Assembly: GCA_017551515.1 (NCBI GenBank)
Contig: JAFZLK010000047.1
Span: forward strand, 85,290-149,289
Direction: 5' to 3'
DNA: 64,000 nt
Origin: Bacteroidales bacterium
GTDB lineage: Bacteria > Bacteroidota > Bacteroidia > Bacteroidales > ML635J-15
Numbering within the stretch: the first letter of the stretch is position 1; the number at the start of each line of letters is the position of its first letter. Both the position numbers and the translations under genes were made by a program. Below are positions 63,380-64,000 of this stretch, in pieces. The notes under the pieces are model-generated. The model did not search any database. It saw nothing but the letters and a program-made list of their open reading frames with translations, and was not told where the DNA came from.

Positions 63380-63889
63380 AAAAAAGCGTGAATCATTTTG
63401 CTTGTACGCTTATCATGCTCCACTGGCTCGCCAAAGCCTTGTACTCTAATAAGCACAAAAGAATCCACGCCAAGGCGTGAACATTTGCTTCATATCCCTG
63501 AGTACATAATTTGGCGATTCGTAGAGCCAAGAATAAGAGCAAAGCTCAATTATTTGTTATATTTTAGTTTCTATGTCATCTTTTTGTTTTTGTTCGGGAC
63601 AAAGGTAAGGAAAAATGTAATATGGGCGTAATGAAGAAGATATATTTCGGGATTTTTATTGATATTCAATATTTCTTTTCGTCTTGCTCAATCTTCTACG
63701 CATTGCCACAAATAGCAAATCGTAACAGATACTGAAACAAATTCAGCATTCAGTATTTTTTAGAAACGGGCGTAAGCCCATAGAAACAGCGTCAGCGTAG
63801 AAACCTAGAAACGGGCGAAGCCCATAGAAACCTAGAAACAAAAAACACTGAATCAGATACTGAAACAAGTTCAGCATGAACTGTGTTAA
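63380..63889. repeat. intergenic region with dispersed repeats
   Basis: No gene is supported. A small hairpin CACGCC-AA-GGCGTG is at 63466-63479. A TACCTTTG box occurs on the minus strand at 63607-63600. From about 63763 to 63840 there are repeats of TAGAAACGGGCG..GCCCATAGAAAC and CCTAGAAAC, the inverse of the repeats near 1.6 and 23.5 kb. GATACTGAAACAA..TTCAGCAT occurs twice (about 63728 and 63855). Confidence 0.55.
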
Positions 63890-64000
63890 TTACCAAATAT
63901 TTTTTGAAAAATTTTCATCGTACATTTTGTTGCCAGTCATAATAGCGAATATTTGTTTTATAAGTTTGTTTACCAGTGCAATACGTATTACCTTGTTTGC
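63890..64000 (-). CDS. IS110-family transposase, C-terminal end (partial)
   Basis: An open frame enters the window at 64000 and ends at a TAA (63892-63890), giving 36 residues: KVIRIALVNKLIKQIFAIM, then TGNKMYDENFSKNIW. The pattern R-IA-x-NKLIKQ-x-FA followed by YDENF resembles the end of IS110/IS116/IS902 transposases in Bacteroidota. Most of the gene, including the catalytic parts, is outside the window, so intactness cannot be judged. Confidence 0.55.
   Translation of the reverse strand, partial: ANKVIRIALVNKLIKQIFAIMTGNKMYDENFSKNIW

Overview
The window comes from a member of the phylum Bacteroidota, most likely the order Bacteroidales. The evidence is seen in the genes: several large exported proteins end in the type IX secretion (T9SS) sorting domain, the sigma factor is the short 286-residue RpoD type, there are lipoproteins of the GldI/FKBP kind, DUF3822, DUF4831 and YfhO proteins, and promoters of the form TTTG-N18/19-TAnnTTTG. 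DNA is AT-rich. I saw no rRNA, tRNA or CRISPR array.

Layout. 1-9.3 kb: surface proteins on the minus strand (two paralogous BspA-type leucine-rich-repeat proteins, the second split by a single in-frame TGA; a Fib_succ_major lipoprotein; a CUB/P-domain T9SS protein). 9.6-18.4 kb: YfhO, then an apparent eight-gene operon (Hpt, SPFH-GYF protein, small secreted protein, DHH phosphoesterase, three FKBP lipoproteins, NadD). 18.5-25.2 kb: LytTR/LytS two-component pair, BamA-like outer membrane protein, DUF4831, NAD(P)HX repair enzyme. 25.4-33.6 kb: a PKD-domain T9SS protein, rpoD, a ClpC-glycosyltransferase pair and an XRE regulator. 33.6-34.7 kb is non-coding, AT-rich, with repeated TTACA-N2-TGTAA dyads and a small transposable element. 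35-41 kb: serpin pair, threonine dehydrogenase, a DUF4143 ATPase bracketed by palindromes, and an NAD synthetase that has lost its glutaminase cysteine.

41.2-54.0 kb is a compact 12-gene plus-strand cluster for a Wzx/Wzy-type cell-surface polysaccharide (Wzz-like, Wzx, AAC(3)-like acetyltransferase, CapA, N5-(carboxyethyl)ornithine synthase, ATP-grasp ligase, Wzy, three glycosyltransferases, FemAB/GNAT-like transferase, DegT aminotransferase). The CapA / carboxyethyl-amino-acid synthase / ATP-grasp trio is the most interesting part: it looks like a module that makes an opine-type amino acid and attaches it to the glycan. T9SS cargo in this phylum is often anchored to a surface polysaccharide, so this cluster and the exported proteins may work together (inference).

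54-64 kb: RecD-like helicase with an unknown partner, a DUF3822-RsmD operon, a Bro-N protein next to a second copy of the small transposable element, a fibronectin-repeat/Fib_succ_major surface protein, a P-loop protein, a small XRE regulator, and at the right edge the 3' end of an IS110-type transposase. Dispersed intergenic repeats (GTTTCTA/GGGC-TTCG-CCC family) occur near 1.6, 23.5 and 63.8 kb.
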